This document shows positions 46,534 through 58,570 of a stretch of DNA of 64,000 nt, piece after piece. Under the pieces are notes generated by a model. That model was not told the DNA's origin and ran no database searches. It saw only the letters and a list, made by a program, of their open reading frames with translations. The stretch's first letter is position 1, and each line of letters opens with the position of its first letter. A program made the translations under genes and the position numbers. The DNA is taken from the NCBI GenBank assembly GCA_019915135.1, contig JAHLMK010000007.1, positions 1,302,001-1,366,000 on the forward strand, in the 5' to 3' direction. The DNA comes from Strobilurus pachycystidiatus (Eukaryota; Basidiomycota; Agaricomycetes; Agaricales; Physalacriaceae).

Positions 46534-49410
46534 ATGTCAGAAAAATATGCCTGTCCTGCAACAGCATGCTATAAGTCCTTCAAGAGGGCTGGGGACCTAC
46601 AGAGACACCAGACTACCTGTACACCTTATCAGGCAGCCAAGAACAGTCAAAAACGGGTGCATCTGCCTGAAACCGCAATTACAGCAGAGCAAGAATCCCG
46701 GAGTGAGAAGCGACAGCGCTTTTTGGTAGGAATGAAATCTAATACTAAACATTCAAGACTAATTTTGCTGTAGGATAAGATTGACGAACCAGCAGCAAGT
46801 GGATCTTCAGTGCCGCCACACATCACAGACTCTGGGGCCCCCGTTCCGGCGTCTGCCAAGATCCAACCTCCTCATGCAGATGGTGGCGCAGACTTTGATC
46901 TCGATGTCTCGATGGATCCACCTGATCCGGGTCCCGAGACCGAACTTGAGCCGCCCCTTCCCCGCCTTCGTAGAGATGTCCAGGAATATATATTTGAGTA
47001 TATTCTTATTCATACGCACGAATAATTCCCCCTTCAAGGGTCATAATTGTTATTCATGAATATACTCTTAATCTTATTCGTTAACTTAATTTTCACTGCA
47101 AATATTTCGCTTTTATTCATGAATATTCACAAATATACGAATATAATCATCTCAATGTCACTCAAGATCACAGTCAAAGTTATTGAATGACCTATAAATC
47201 ATTCAAATAGCATCTAAATTTATCATAAACTTGTCTGTAGTACTGAGAATACAGTTTTGTCAGACACTCATGAATGCGTTGAGGATTATGTGAACTTGAA
47301 GGTTCATATTCTATATTCGTCAACTTATTCTTATTCATGAATATAATATATTCGTCATATTCATATTCATGAATAAGATTAAGAATATATTCATGAATAT
47401 TCTTCTTTACTCCTTATTCTTGGTCATGTCTACGCCTTCGGATACGCATACCTGCTTGTATCCGGGATGTGTATCCCGAGCCTTCTATACCAGCTGCTAC
47501 TTACACACCCCCGGCCGGTCTTCCTCATGTTTTCCTTGTTGTTCGTGACCGCCTGACCACTCTTGCCAACAAGTTTGGCCTCATCCGTCAATATCTCCAT
47601 CGCCCATCCTATGATCCCGATGTCTTTGTCGAGAAAAAAGACCTCGCCACTCCGCGCCAGACTGGCATCACCGTTCCTACACCTTCTGAAGCCTCCTCGG
47701 CGTCAACTTCAACCTCGGGATTTCCGTGGCCATTTGCGACCCCGTCCATTCATCGCCTCATGGGCTGGGCAACAACGGCAATACACAGAAAACAGCGGGC
47801 AAAATTACCAGTCTGGTACACGACATCCTGCGGGCTCCTGATTTTCGAGTCGAGGATCTTCCTGACAACTTCAACACCGAGACCGAGAATCGACAAATGG
47901 ACAAGGCAATCGACGCATCGACTGATCCTTTCGTGCAGTCATTCAAAGAGGCAACGGTCTCCATTGACGTTCCATCTGGGACCAAAGGAGAGCCACCACA
48001 CTCCTACCAGGTTCCCGGTCTCTACTATCGTCGCATCATCGACGTTATACGCGCAACGTTCACGGGACCCCTTGGGTCGAAGATCCATTTCTCACCATTC
48101 ACATCCTTCCATCGCTCAGCTTCTGGCACGCAGCAAACCCGTGTTCACGGAGAGCTCTATACGTCGGACGCCTTCATATCGGAACACGACCGCGTTCAGA
48201 CACACGCTCCTGCAGACCCGACAGACCAATCCTGTAAGCGCAAAAAGGTGGTCGCCGCAGTCATGGTCCTCTCCGACGCAACACATCTTGCCAACTTTGG
48301 TATTGCCAAAGCGTGGCCCATCTATCAGATGCTTGGGAACATCAGCAAATACATTCGCTCACAGCTGAACTCTGGCGCCATCGAGCATCTCGCATATATG
48401 CCTACAGTGAGTCTTCCTCTAACTTATATCCATTGTTACTCACTTCATCGTCAGCTCCCTGATTCGTTCGGTGACTGGGTGAAAGAATTCCATCCAAAGT
48501 GGAAGACACAAAAGGCCGACATCTTGACCCACTGCCGCCGCGAGCTCATGCACGCTGTCTGGACTTTCTTGTTGTCGGATCCCGAATTTCTACACGCTTA
48601 TACTTATGGTATCGTTATCATGTGTGCAGATACCTATTCGGCTGATTATCCTGAAAAGTGAGCAGTCTCGCGTTTTTGCTATGTTTCAAACTCACGAACA
48701 CTTGCAGGGTTCTTCTTGCGACAATTCGGGACAAGGGCCTGTGTCCGTGTCCGCGGTGCTTTGTCCCAAAGGCTAAACTGGACCTTATGGGACAGAAACT
48801 CGATGAACGAACACGAATTCAACGTGTTCGGACATTCATGCGACGTCGCGTCGATACTGCGAGGCGCATGATCTATGTGTCTTGCACGGGCCATAGGCGG
48901 TCTCGATCTACTCAAGGAGACATCGAGTGTCCCGACCAAGGTATCACAATCACTGTTGACTTTGCCACTAACATATCTGACCACTGCTTTACAGAACGCA
49001 TTCATCGAGCAGCTTGGTGCTACATTTGACCCATATTGCATGCTGGTCGTCGATCTGCTTCACAAGTTTGAATTGGGCGTATGGAAGGCTCTGTTCACGC
49101 ATCTCATTCGAATGCTCTACGCTCATCTACGGAATGGTGACCTTGTTGATGAAACCGACGGTGAATATTTCCTTCGTTGTCTATCTATGTTCATACTAAC
49201 CATGAATAGTTTCCGCATGGTACCAACTAACGCCTCCCAAATGAAGAAATTAGCAGCGCGGGATTTTGTGTACAGACGGCTACCGTTGGACCTCTGGACG
49301 GGAAATCTCATTCGGCCGCCAGGAGACGCAATGGGTGATGACAAGTTGCGACTGTCCCCATGGACCATTTGCGCAGCATTCCTTAGATTCCCCAGAGTAC
49401 CCAGTTGATA
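46534..49410 (+). pseudogene. Plavaka-type transposase relic, split by an AT-rich insertion
   Basis: Plavaka transposases are CACTA-like DDE enzymes common in basidiomycetes. The relic starts with a C2H2 finger CPATACYKSFKRAGDLQRHQ (46534 on). After an AT-rich insert it resumes with LANKFGLIRQYLHRPSYDPD, then VMVLSDATHLANFGIAKAWP (catalytic Asp region), GDWVKEFHPKWKTQKADIL, HCRRELMHAVWTFLL, TYSADYPEKVLLATIRDKG, CPCPRCFVPKAKLD, MLVVDLLHKFELGVWKALF and SQMKKLAARDF. Breaks: the insertion at 46985-47415, a frame change near 47710, a short deletion at about 48630 (MCAD directly followed by TYSADYPEK), and loss of the C-terminus after about 49400. It is inactive as it stands. Confidence 0.75.
46985..47415. 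mobile_element. AT-rich MITE-like insertion
   Basis: A roughly 430-bp AT-rich stretch inside the Plavaka coding region has inverted arms: TATTCATGAATATACTCTTA (47051-47070) and its near-complement around 47371-47400, extending about 29 bp with two mismatches. Many TATTCATGAATA palindromes are scattered through it. It has no coding capacity. The exact ends and target duplication could not be fixed. Confidence 0.6.
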
Positions 49411-51399
49411 TTTGCAATGTTATCTTGTACGACAGTATCTAGATCCAATGTTCCACTTGCTTCTTAGAAACATACAATGAGCACGGAGCAGCCGAGCGCA
49501 AGGCAAGCGCCGCTTACTTCATTGGACGGGAGGATGTAACACTAGATGAGGGAGCTGCTCACCCAAAAATACTCATCACCGTGGGAGGGCAATTGCTACG
49601 CGCGGGGTGGACGGGCAACGCCTATCTCGTCGTCGGGGCCGGCCATGGACAAGCCCAAGCGCGAAGCCATCCTGGATCTCTCCAAGTATGTGAATGAACG
49701 AATCCGCATATACGCACAGACGCTCAAGGCGGCACCATGGACGCGATTGACGATGGACGGGACCCAGCTCATCTGGGGTCGGTAGATGGTCATGTACGGC
49801 TGTGGGGGCGCGGAACGCGCTGCTTGTTGAGGAGTTCGGCGGCGGCTGAGGCGGGGTAGCGTTGCATTTGCATGGTCGACGTACTGATTGAAGGAACGAC
49901 CTGGCAATGAGCAAATTATTAGTTATAGCAATCACATCCGAAGAAGACGAAACACGCCTGCAGATAAATCGATTGAATCGACAAAGACGCGTCACTGGAT
50001 CTGCAATTCATGATACGGGACGGAATTGGCACTTGCCGGTAGGACAATTGCTGTCCGGAGAGGTACAGTGTCAAGCCATGAACATAGAACTGAAAGAGTG
50101 AAGACTCACGAATCCGGATTCACTCTGATTCCAGCGGCATGCATGTGCCATGAGCCGTGGAATGGATTGAAAACTCGCGGTCGCGGATTAAGGAGGGCGA
50201 AGAACAGCGCGGTCATCCTCAAGTGGCATCATACATATTATCCCGACAGGACTGGCGGTGCCCAGTGGGAATATGAGGCAGAGATTCTAGGTTTTTTGCC
50301 GGCGAATCAGATTATGGGCTGCTGACGGCGTCGCAGTCAGTAGTGACTTGACAGCGCAAATGGATGTGAACATACGGAGTCAGTGAGACTTGCTAAGTCT
50401 TGTGCGGCAATGCAAACAGAGGCTTATCGCCTGTATGGCGCGTCAGCGTGATGAGGGCTGTTTGGAAAAGGCTGGCTTGGCGCGCGTAGTCGACAACCAT
50501 GCGCCTGGTGCCCGTCACCGCAGAGCGCGCCATTACCATCGGACCTGTTTTCTCTCAAAACATAGCATCACTGAAGAACTAATGAGAACAATACGCGCAA
50601 CACGGAGGAGTAAGACGCACTTTTGGTACTGGTCCAGAAGGCGGCGGGGACAATTTCGATGCCCTCGACAGAGCCGGATTGTGCGGTGGTGGTCGTCGCT
50701 GCGGTGGTATTCGGAGCGGCGGCGATCGTCGCGGCCGTGGGCGTCGTCGCTGGACAAGGACGAGGAGAGAGAGAAGCGGCAGGCCCGCGAGACGGAACAA
50801 GTTGGCGCTGCCGTGGCCATCGAAGGAGCCAGCCTCAATGGCGTCGTCTGGGACTCTGGGTGTCGTCAACAAAGAAAAGGGAGTCTCAAACACGACCCGG
50901 CCGATCGGCAATGTGCGCCGTTATTCCGTTACTAAGTATCAGGTTCCTTCTACTCAGTTTCTCCTCGCTTCACAAATGGGACCTCATCTTCCAGACTACC
51001 TTACCAGCGAGATTCCAGCGAACGAACTTCATTCGGGGCGCGGAGAATGGCCTCCCAGCCATTCGAAGGAGGGCAGAGAACTCTTGCAGAGTGGAAAATT
51101 CTGTCGATGACCAGATTTTTTGTCGACTACTTGACGACGGTGTTTGGACGGGATCGCCTTTATGCCTTGGAGATCGTACTCCCTTACTATCAGGACGCTT
51201 CGCGCCTTGGCACGCGAAAGCGCTTCTGCATTGAACTCAGGGAGTTTTAGTCACTCTGTGGGTTTGATCAGCTTGACGGTAGAGCTCTTAGGGTATGTCA
51301 CTGGTCAAACCTGCTGTTTTCTGCACTTACATTGACAGTCAGGCATCCCGTTACCGTCTGGAAAACGATTTTCTGGACTCGGCCGAGCCCTATCCATGC
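49411..51399. other. No recognisable gene
   Basis: Several frames of 60-200 codons are present, including one at 51047-51250 with MTRFFVDYLTTVFGRDRLYA that looks protein-like but matches nothing I know. GC-rich Arg-rich frames at 50500-50900 look like antisense or shifted frames of a degraded Ser/Pro-rich exon. Confidence 0.35.
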
Positions 51400-51960
51400 T
51401 CGGCGCCGCCGTAAAGGCAATTTACAACTAGTACTACACCGCCAGCTCCCGGCGAGCTCTTCCTCTCCGAGGACGACATTCTCCTTGTGTTCGAGTCTGA
51501 AGCCGACTGGATCCTCGTCCAGAGCAAGAAACTAAACGGCAAGGCTGGCTATGTCCTCGACACGAGTTCCTCGTCAACTATGTCGAGGCCTACGGCGAAG
51601 ACGACTTACCCGCACCAGCGCCTACACAGATAATATTTACTGACGACGTTCGTATCATATTCGACTCTGTCCATACCATCTGCTGACGCGCCAGCAGCTG
51701 CCCGGCCCACAAGCACCTACGTCGACCTCGCCGCCGACCGTGTCGCCAATGCCAAAGCCAGCGCCGACGCATCGGCAACGGTGCTGTCTTCTTTGCCAGC
51801 GAAACAAGCAAGGCCGCCGTGCAGAAATGGCAGACTTCCAACATCCCACACATCTCCATCGAAAAGGGCAAGCACGTCCACTTTCCAGTCTCCACTTCAG
51901 CACAGGCTCCCGCGACATAACAGGGTGTCCAGAAAGTTGAGAGCGCGGTCCCGCAGCGCA
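51400..51960 (+). pseudogene. SLA1: SLA1 relic: SH3 and SHD1 fragments
   Basis: SLA1 is an endocytic adaptor with three N-terminal SH3 domains and a cargo-binding SHD1 domain. Here an SH3 domain is readable: AVKAIYN, YTASSPGELFLSEDDILLVF, WILVQSKKLNGKAGYV, then YVEAYGEDDLPAPAP and, after an intron, TSTYVDLAADRVANAKASAD. The next residues are IGNGAVFFASETSKAAVQKW and ISIEKGKHVH from SHD1, so the usual linker segment between the two is deleted at about 51765. A nonsense codon interrupts the SH3 start (YN followed by TAG) and the frame is lost after SLHFSTGSRD. The other SH3 domains and the C-terminal repeats are absent. Confidence 0.7.
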
Positions 51961-52945
51961 CCAACATTCACAGACCTATGAAACCCAAAATCCCGCCGTC
52001 ACGATCAGAAGGCTGTGATCTCTTGATGCAGTCAAGAACTGCTGTCCATCGTGCGCTGTAGCGCTTGCGGTACGTCCTTTGAGTTTTGATCAAATTTCGG
52101 TATTCTGATTGACCATGTTCAATACCAGCGCCTTAGTGACGACAGAGATGTTTTCCAGGACACTAGGTATGCGAATTGCACCACCGAACACAGTCCCCCC
52201 GGGGACTGGCCGTCAGTAGAATGAAGACTTTGTTCACGAATCTGTCCAGCACCCAGCGCCCTCCACCCAGCTCCCCAGCTCCCAGCTGCAACACCTCCAG
52301 TGCTCAGGGCCCCAGCGTCGTTATCTCACTTGCCGCAGGACGTGGCGACGAATTCATTGTCCTCAATCTGTCTCCGTTTCATCCCAAGTCTATCGTTCCT
52401 ATCAATACGCATGCGCCTCAGGTACAGCCCGTCTACTGCAGTCTTGTAATCGCGTCAGTTCTGGTCCACTGACGGCCCCTTCACGATTGTTTTCGTTGGA
52501 CATTCATCTGATCACCAGAGCTCACAGGCAGATTCGTCGTTGTTCCGGCGACACAGATAGTTCCTGCCTTGATGCTGGTCAGCCGATGAGTTAGAGTCAT
52601 CAGTTGCACCTTGAATACATATTGAACTTGTGTCCGTCTGTAATTTGAGCGTAGTGAATGACTTCTGAAAGCTCAATACGGACAGATGAAACTATGATAT
52701 CTTCCTCGGCTGATTCACCAAACCGACAATTAGAGCCGAAACAATCAGAAGACTAGTACGGGAAGGAAGGAAGGATGGCCTGGGAAAGCGTGCATGAGAG
52801 TAGGTACTTCGCCTATGACATCGCAACAATAGCTTATTGTCTCAAGCCGGCTGATTGTTCTAGCTATTGCTGGAAGAGCTTTTTGATACTTAGATGCCAA
52901 CCTTGCAGCTGGATACAGTAACCGCAAGCTTGTGTACCATCACTC
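51961..52945. other. Intergenic, nothing recognised
   Basis: No exon chain, repeat or RNA signature identified; a Ser/Pro-rich frame at 52176-52472 lacks supporting features. Confidence 0.4.
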
Positions 52946-53385
52946 ATGTCAGCGTCGAAATCCTCCTCGTCTATTCCCCCCCCTACGGTATGTTTCTTCA
53001 TGGTCTTGAATTTGCTGCTGCTCATAACATTCGAGACCTGGGACCAATTTGGCTTTTCAGAAGCTGAGATCAAGGCCTCTCGCAAGCAGTCTTTGGATCG
53101 ACACCAAGAGATGAAGATCTGGAACAAAGTTCTTGAGATTCAAGAAGCAGGCAAGAGACGGGTATGCGAAAAAGCACAATAGTGATAAGATCTCATGTAC
53201 CAATTGAAAGGAAAATCGTGCCAATGAGCTACACGCTGAGATCCAAAAGTTGAAAGCTCAAGGCAATAACGTGTGTGGCAGATCGCTTTTCCAACAAATG
53301 ACTTACATCAGTTTAGGTCTGGATTTTGCTGATAAGCGTATGGACTGTGGTGTTGATAATGGCTATCATGTTCATGTCAATGTAG
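52946..53385 (+). CDS. Predicted 98-residue tail-anchored membrane protein, four exons
   Basis: Four short exons (52946-52987, 53036-53161, 53211-53270, 53317-53385) splice in frame with GT..AG borders. The N-terminus is Ser/Pro-rich (MSASKSSSSIPPPT). The middle is charged and probably coiled coil (FSEAEIKASRKQSLDRHQEM, NRANELHAEIQKLKAQ). The C-terminus is a hydrophobic segment WILLISVWTVVLIMAIMFM followed by two residues and the stop, the hallmark of a tail-anchored protein inserted post-translationally, for example through the GET pathway. Each exon is a multiple of three or phase-matched, which argues for a real gene. No family is recognised. Confidence 0.6.
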
Positions 53386-53880
53386 CCCTGGGCGGCTGGC
53401 AATCATACAAGTAGTACTAGACGTCGTTTCGTGCCCCAAGTGATGGTTTGTTGCTCTGTTCTGTTAGCGGAGAGTCTCGCCGTGTCGTGCGCTAATTCAA
53501 AGTAATGGAGACCATGCTTGGCGTATCTGTACAGTACACGATGTTAACCTATGAGAACGAGTCCCGACGAGAAGTTGTTCGCGAGGAAGTGACGGACTTG
53601 GGCCGCCGTAGATGCTTGGGGTATGCGTCGACTGCTGCTACGACAAAAGGGCCATCGCTGATGCCGGACGTTGAGCCTATGAGTGTAGATGTGGTCTGGG
53701 CTGCGGTATCACCACCTCTAGTCATTCTACACCCTCCATTTCTCGTTTCTTCGTCGCTCGCTCCCTTTGGAATGGGATTTGATCGCACACGATGTCAGAG
53801 TATGCCGGCTGTAATCTCAAACATATGCAATGGTCTCCAGGGCCAGGCAGCACCGGATAACTAGGCACAGTATATTCAGG

Positions 53881-54154
53881 CTATCCAGAAACGAGTTCAG
53901 GAGCTTGAGACGGACCTTGCTCGTCAGTCTGCGGAAGATAATCAACTTCAGTGAGTCACAATCCATTCGTCGCAAAAAATGACTCACCAAGGGCTAGGAT
54001 TGTCCGCAAGGAAAAGACCAAGAAACAATGCAAAGTGGCAAAGAAGGCTAGCAAAGGAGTTTTGACAGGCTCAAGGAAAATGAGAAGGGGTAGAAAAGCA
54101 CCTGGCCAGAAGAATAAACAGCTGGCATATCTTGTCGGCCGCAATGGAACTTGA
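53881..54154 (+). pseudogene. Coiled-coil and basic tail fragment, possibly pogo/Tigger transposase C-terminus
   Basis: IQAIQKRVQELETDLARQSA (53876 on) is followed by a 47-nt GT..AG intron and a basic tail KEKTKKQCKVAKKASKGVL..GSRKMRRGRKAPG, ending at 54154. Fungal pogo/Tigger-type transposases often end in such a coiled coil plus Lys/Arg-rich segment, but the match is loose. The frame is closed by a TAG a few codons upstream of the coiled coil, and no DDE core is seen, so it is at best a remnant. Confidence 0.3.
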
Positions 54155-54209
54155 TCGAGGTAGTGCAAGCCGCCCGCCAGTGACTAGTTGATCAATCTGG
54201 CTAGAGCTG

Positions 54210-54834
54210 GTGAGTGTCAGTCGAAACTCCATATCTTTCGGATCGCTTGCAATCATTGGAGACGGCCACAACAGAGCTCTGGAGACTTGCCCAAGCTCCG
54301 AGCTGACTCCCGTGGGGCTGGGAGTGGGAGTACTCTGTGAATTTTCACCTTCCTAACAACGATGCGTACACTCTTGTTACTGTAACTTCTCGCTAGTAGA
54401 ACATTAGCGCGGCGACGGGGGTCTGTTCGAGTTCGCGGCGTTTTCCGGGATGTGTAGTTGGTGAAGAAGATGAAGCCACAGGTGTCGACGGTTTTCAAGA
54501 GGACTAGGCGCGCGCTGGGGAGGGGGTTTGGGTCTAGGGCGACGGTAGATACGGTCATTGCCTCTGGTTCGGGGACTCCGGCGTCGACAGCCTCCTGCAG
54601 CCATGTCCTAAGCTGACTGAGGGGGTCTGGCGATACTGAGGTGGGGGCGGGCGGGCCAAGAGGCGAGTTGTACCGGGTGTGAGGAAGAACATGGATCTCG
54701 TTCCCTGTTGCTGCAATGATCTTGTCCATCGATGGCGATTTGCTTACGATAGTATGATAAATTCCGTATTGATAGTGACTTGCTGCCCGAGAGATGCTGG
54801 TAGTAGGAAAGAGCCTTTTCGAGGCCTGGATCAT
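54210..54834 (-). pseudogene. PDX3: PDX3 (pyridoxamine-phosphate oxidase) relic
   Basis: PDX3 oxidises pyridoxamine/pyridoxine 5'-phosphate to pyridoxal phosphate with FMN. The minus strand shows SPDPLSQLRTWLQEAVDAG, VPEPEAMTVSTVALDPN, PSARLVLLKTVDTCGFIFF and TNYTSRK, a clear PNPOx flavin-binding core. Then the frame shifts; in the new frame ELEQTPVAALMFY is followed by TAG where the family has Trp, and a TGA sits in the next block before KFTEYS and GSQLGAWASLQSSVV. The C-terminal substrate-binding part is absent. The start could be 54729 (MDKII) or 54834 with a short leader. It faces the VPS15 relic across about 200 bp. Confidence 0.75.
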
Positions 54835-56546
54835 ATGTGGCGGAGGTAATTTGCAAACGCTACCGGCCCCGGGCTAGCCTAACGGAGCTTGAAGCCATGC
54901 GTCATATCGCATGCCTCAACTGCTTGCCTCTCGCCGTCAACACCGGTGGGACTACATGTCTTGCTCCCCGTACAGCAAGCACGACAGGGACTAGATCGGC
55001 AATGCACAGTCAGGTTCGACGTTGACGCGTACGATGGGCGCTTTGGACTCGTATGTCGCCGAGCTGGGCAGTGACATTGTCTACAAGAAGAGGCACACTC
55101 TCATTTACTTGGCTCTGCCCTACATAACGCCCGTTACGATTGTAGCATTGGCTCAGCTAGATTCCTGAAGACCGTCAAATGTCGCCACAGTAATGGCTTC
55201 CTCGTCGTCAAGCTATTCGTCAAGCTCGACCCCCGCCCCAGCTTGAGGAATTACCATTGTCGACTTAGAGGTGCGTCGATAATTGAACATATCCGGCCTG
55301 ACTGAAACGGCTGGTAGTGGACCGCGAGGCGCTGTCGGATATAGCCATTGTTTACAACTATCAAGCATTTGTCGAGACCGACAAGGCAAGTTACATTGTT
55401 TGGCAGTGGGTAGCGAGCAACCTCTACCATTGCATTAGGTGCGCTATACCTCAACGCTGGCAGCTGGTACTCATTGCGTCGATAGCACCCGGCTTTTCCT
55501 CAGTCACTTAGAGAGAAAATGGATAGCATTCCAGCTGCTCACTGCACTGCGCGACGCTCGGAATCGCAAAGTGCCTCACGGCGACATCAAGGCGGAGAAT
55601 ATCCTCGTCACCTCGTGGAACTGGGTCTACCTCTCCGACTTTGCCTGATACAAACCAACGTACCTTCCCTTGGACGATCCATCCGACTTCTCCTTCTTTG
55701 CCACCTCGGGGCGCCGCACCTGTTATGTCACGCCGGAGCGCTTTGATACGGCAGCTACCAATCCGGAGATCAGCGCCAAGAAGTCCAAGATTTCTGGGGA
55801 CAACGATGGCAAGAGGGACGGGAAAGTCACAGAGTCAATGGACTGCTTTAATGCCGGCTGCGTTATAGCAGAACGGCGCTCCTTTGTTCACATTGAGCCA
55901 GCTCTTCAGGTACCGAGAAGGCGAATACAACGTGGACACCCCCCTTGTCAACATCGAGGACGAGGGCATACGAGTGAGTGCGTGCTGTCGTGCTCATTGC
56001 CAGTGTCCTCATTTCGGACAGTAGAGTTTGATCAAGCAAATGATCAACCTAGATGCCTCAGCGCGACCCACCTTCGACACTCTCCTCCATTCATTGCATG
56101 GGACAGTCTCCCGGAGTCTTTCTTTAGCTTTCTTCACAACTACGTGACCACCGTCAACGATCTTCCAACCAAAACACCCTTCAAGTCTTCATCGTCGTCC
56201 ACTATATCTTCGGCGCCTCCCTCAATTTCTAGACCGCCTAATGCTTCGCCGGAGAGGACCGCCACGGACCCTGCAAATGAGCCGCTGCCGGGTGACTCTG
56301 ATCACCGATTGCAGAGGATATGGGCAGACTACGAGAGTGTCGAACCGTATCTCGTGCCAAAAACGCTAGACGAGACTATCATGGACGTGAAGATCGACTA
56401 TAACTCATCGGTGGTAACGTCGAAGCCTTTTCAGGTATCTACACAGCATTTTCGTCAAGTTCCTTCTGACAGGTATCTTCGGGATGTCCTGCCTGTAGAA
56501 CTGCAGATACCTAATTGAGACCCCACATTGCAAGGAGATGCACGTC

Positions 56547-57430
56547 TGTCATGACTCGGTCGTGGACCTGTCACGAGATCGCGCACGAACTATAGATTGG
56601 GTGCGCCACATAGGAGAGAACTTAACCCGAAGAACAGGTCGCGCCATCACGGGAGTTGCCGATGGAACGCGATCAGATCCCTACGCGCCTCGCCGCGCCT
56701 CGCTAGCCGGACCAACGTCACATCCGTCGGCCGCCTCCCCTCGATTCCCGCCACTCCGTACGAGCGACGCCCCATTGGGTCGAGGAATGACTCAATGATC
56801 GCTATCTTCTGATCAGTCCCGCATGGCATGGGCGGCGGCCCGCCCTATCCCGCTTCATCCCGCCTTATCCCGCCCATCGTCCAATCAGCGGTGCTCGATC
56901 TAGCGCGCCTTCCTTGCTCGATCAAAGGTACCATGCGCTACCGCAGCACATCGCTCCCGACGCGTCGGGAGCGCTCCCGACGGAACCTTCGAGAAGAGGA
57001 GTTATTCATCAAGAGGTCGACGTATAAATACAGACGCTCTTTGTAGTAGATAGTCAGACTTCGTCCTTATCAAGTTTCCTTCCGCATTCTCTTGCCGGAT
57101 ACTCTGACTCCCTCTGAGCAAGGGCTCCCCCCATGCCCTCCCTCGGCGACTCCGGTGTCGCCCCCCACTCCTCGAACGAAGGATCTCAATGCGCCACATC
57201 TCGGACCGGGTCCGATGAAGCGCGCGACACCAGGAGACGGGGTCTCCTGGGTGTTCACTCTCTGGGCGATACGGAGGAGCATCCGTCGAGGTCCTCCGCG
57301 ATCCCTCCCAAGCGACTGGACGGAAGCGTCCCGGAGATATGCGTGTTGTGCCCGCAGGAAAGCCACGGTTGGAGCGTAGAGGCGCGCCATCGTGAGCGAG
57401 TCCTTGTCACGGCGGGATCAGGTCGTAACA
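56547..57430 (+). repeat. 5' LTR (884 bp)
   Basis: It starts TGTCA and ends TAACA. It contains a TATA box TATAAATA at 57023-57030, preceded by a GC-rich palindrome CGCTCCCGACGCGTCGGGAGCG at about 56960, a probable promoter for the element. Confidence 0.9.
57023..57030 (+). promoter_or_regulatory. Predicted TATA box in 5' LTR
   Basis: TATAAATA within the 5' LTR, about 400 bp before its end; the identical site occurs at 60649 in the 3' LTR. Confidence 0.55.
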
Positions 57431-58570
57431 ATAGGACGAAGTCTCCCTACTGCCCGTACAACACCATATCAATAACTCAAGGCCCGTTCACAACAACTAC
57501 TCTGGTACTCAGCACCACCTCGCACGAAGCTCCATCCCTCGATCCACTCGACCAAACCGACATACGGTTATTCTCCCAACTCCGATATATCTCCTCTCAG
57601 GTGACAATCTTACGCGACGAAGAGGAGGGGACACCACCCCACCTAGAAGTAACACGAAAGGTACTACGGATAATGGACGTGGTCCACCAAATATCTCGAA
57701 CAGTGGAGGACTGGCCCCTCCTCCGTTCCTTTGTAAAAGGGTATACACTCGCCCTGGCAACATTCTCACAGATATCCGGGGGACACCTCCCCGCCTCGCA
57801 ACGACGAACCCGACGACACCTGCACCATTTCTCCCAGTACTACCTGGAGAAACCCCTTCGACGAATACGGTCCCCTGGGTTCATCAGAGAACTTCACATC
57901 AAACCGATATACTCAATCGAATCACCATTGACTAGTAATGGAGTGGTTCGTTATAATCCTCTCTCAAAGGAACTCCAACGTCGTTCCCGTTTACAAAGAC
58001 GCAATGCTCGAAACCCTTCCAACAGCGTCTGGCGCGAAATTCACTACGTCGACGACGTTGTATTCTTCCTCGACGAAAAAGAGGACTGATGGGTTTCGCG
58101 CAACGCGCCCCCCCCATTTTCGGAAACAACATTTATTCGGCACGGACAACCCAGGACTCAGATAATTAGGCAATTCGACAGGGCCCCGCGTAACGAAAAA
58201 CGGTCCTCAGAACCTCGGGGAGGTCGAACTGGAAAACGCGAAGAGAAATAGAGGGCTCCCACTCAGCGGAAGCGGTAACCCAACCACTCGGCGATCAGGG
58301 CCGAGGGCCCGATCCCACGAACCGCGTTGCAATCAGTCGATCGCGACGCGCGAACGCGACAAGTTCCGACGCCTCACCAAAGGTCCTCGACCAAGGAGAA
58401 CTGTCTCCTCGCTCGACCAACACCAAACGACATCAAGACAGGTGCATAGATTTATAAAAAGTACAAGAGGCGCGGATCGAGAACTACTATCGAAGACGTA
58501 TTGGGTCCATGCCCGTACCTATGCATTCAAAAAAAATCCCCACGACATCCCCTCGAAGCGACCACATCCC

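Noticed and set aside
57133..58089. 318-codon plus-strand frame
   Set aside because: It starts inside the 5' LTR and runs into the interior; it shows no gag or pol motif and is probably a chance open frame in GC-rich LTR sequence.
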